Assembly: GCA_043748015.1 (NCBI GenBank) | Contig: JAYTOA010000060.1 | Span: 1 to 7,164 of the forward strand | Source: JAIBBG01 sp043748015 | Lineage (GTDB): Bacteria; Bacteroidota; Bacteroidia; Flavobacteriales_D; Sanyastnellaceae | Direction: 5' to 3' | DNA length: 7,164 bases | Shown here: piece by piece, positions 6,405 to 7,164 of the stretch | Numbering within the stretch: the stretch's first letter is position 1 | Layout of the letters: each line of letters begins with the position of its first letter | The notes under the pieces: model-generated | What the model was told of the DNA's origin: nothing | The model's database searches: none | The model's input: the letters and a program-made list of their open reading frames with translations, nothing else | Made by a program: the position numbers and the translations under genes

Positions 6405-7164
6405 AAAAGCTATTTAGCACAATGTTGTTTTTGTGCTCAGTCATGATTGTTTTAAGTCAGGAGAATTTTTCCAAACGGGAAGAATTTCGTTCTTTGGCAA
6501 AAGTTGCATTCAATGAGAGAGAAACTGAATTGAAAGCAATGTATTCACTTGCCGACTCTTTGGATTCAAAAGCGTTCAAAGTGAACCTATCGAAATTGGA
6601 TAGCTTGTCAGCCGATTCAATCAACGGCAGTTTTTACAAACCGCTGGTCGAGTTGGAAAAGCATTTTTACTATGTAGGAATTCAAATGAATGACATGTCG
6701 TTAACAGCTCTGCGCAAATTTCAGTCAGCCATTGGAGAGATGCCAATGGACGATGAGTTTGCAGTAAGAGCGCATACCTATGCTATGCAGGAGTTTGAAG
6801 AGGCCGGTGATATTGCTTCAGCCAATGTTTCGATGAAAAAATTGTGGGCAGTTGCTGAAATGAAAGTTCTTTCTTCAGAAAAGATTGGAATCGCACTTAC
6901 AGATTCAATGAATAGTAAAGTAACTGCCTTGGAAAGGGAAATGTCTAATCAAAAGAAGAGCCTTGGTGACACCAACTTGCTTTACCTGGAAGGACTGGCA
7001 GCAGCGGGTTTGGTCATACTCATATTGTTCATTGCATTCTTTATGATGCGATGGAAACTTCGCAAACGTATTCATTCACTTTTGAAGAAACAGCCCGATA
7101 CATCTGAGGCGGATTTGCTTGCACAAAAAGTTATTGATCTACAAAATGAAACTTTGCAATTCAA
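6401..7164 (+). CDS. Membrane protein with exported helical domain, single transmembrane segment and cytoplasmic tail (3' truncated by window)
   Basis: The frame starts at ATG 6401 inside an ATGA overlap with the peptidase stop and stays open for 254 codons to the window edge. AGGA at 6391-6394 gives a reasonable ribosome-binding site. Residues 1-20 form a signal peptide (MKKLFSTMLFLCSVMIVLSQ). Residues 21-190 are predicted almost wholly helical and rich in Ser, Asp, Glu and Lys. They include helix pairs such as LTALRKFQSAIGEM and AHTYAMQEFEEAGDIASANV that resemble TPR-type helical repeats, plus a coiled-coil-like stretch near 173-187. LLYLEGLAAAGLVILILFIAFFMMRW (193-218) is a transmembrane segment, followed by basic KLRKR as expected for the cytoplasmic side. 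A charged helical stretch begins at 233. This layout is seen in Bacteroidota envelope sensors and scaffold proteins, but the deciding C-terminal domain lies outside the window, so no function is assigned. Confidence 0.85.
   Translation, partial: MKKLFSTMLFLCSVMIVLSQENFSKREEFRSLAKVAFNERETELKAMYSLADSLDSKAFKVNLSKLDSLSADSINGSFYKPLVELEKHFYYVGIQMNDMSLTALRKFQSAIGEMPMDDEFAVRAHTYAMQEFEEAGDIASANVSMKKLWAVAEMKVLSSEKIGIALTDSMNSKVTALEREMSNQKKSLGDTNLLYLEGLAAAGLVILILFIAFFMMRWKLRKRIHSLLKKQPDTSEADLLAQKVIDLQNETLQF

Overview
The window looks like chromosomal DNA from a member of the Bacteroidota. Three things point there. A secreted protein ends in a type A sorting domain of the type IX secretion system (T9SS), which is essentially restricted to this phylum. 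A TAnnTTTG promoter element, the -7 box of the phylum's primary sigma factor, precedes the same gene. Intergenic DNA is moderately AT-rich and strong Shine-Dalgarno sites are scarce. I cannot place it below phylum level with confidence.

Layout. Bases 1-87 hold what may be the tail of an upstream + strand gene. Two stem-loop terminator candidates follow at 164-191 and 208-237. Bases about 270-640 are non-coding and carry an array of imperfect tandem repeats about 89 bp long; two central units are nearly identical and the flanking ones are decayed. On the minus strand, 1431-820 encodes a 203-residue protein with a helical N-terminus and a C-terminal fibronectin type III-like domain, and it has its own terminator at 765-735. 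A 423-base divergent intergenic region holds the likely promoter of the next gene. Then come a 273-residue T9SS-secreted protein (1855-2676), paaZ (2863-4908), an exported S41-family peptidase homologue (4917-6404), and the first 254 codons of a membrane protein (6401 to the window end).

How the genes fit together. The last three genes are very tightly packed (8-base gap, then a 4-base ATGA overlap), so they probably form one transcription unit. PaaZ is a soluble bifunctional enzyme of aerobic phenylacetyl-CoA degradation: it opens the oxepin-CoA ring and oxidises the resulting aldehyde. Its two partners in the unit are envelope proteins with no known link to that pathway, and no other paa gene is visible. 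This pairing is the least expected aspect of the window. No CRISPR array, tRNA, rRNA, insertion sequence or prophage was seen. I find no strong evidence for a wholly new system; the best leads are the paaZ/peptidase/membrane-protein unit and the repeat array.
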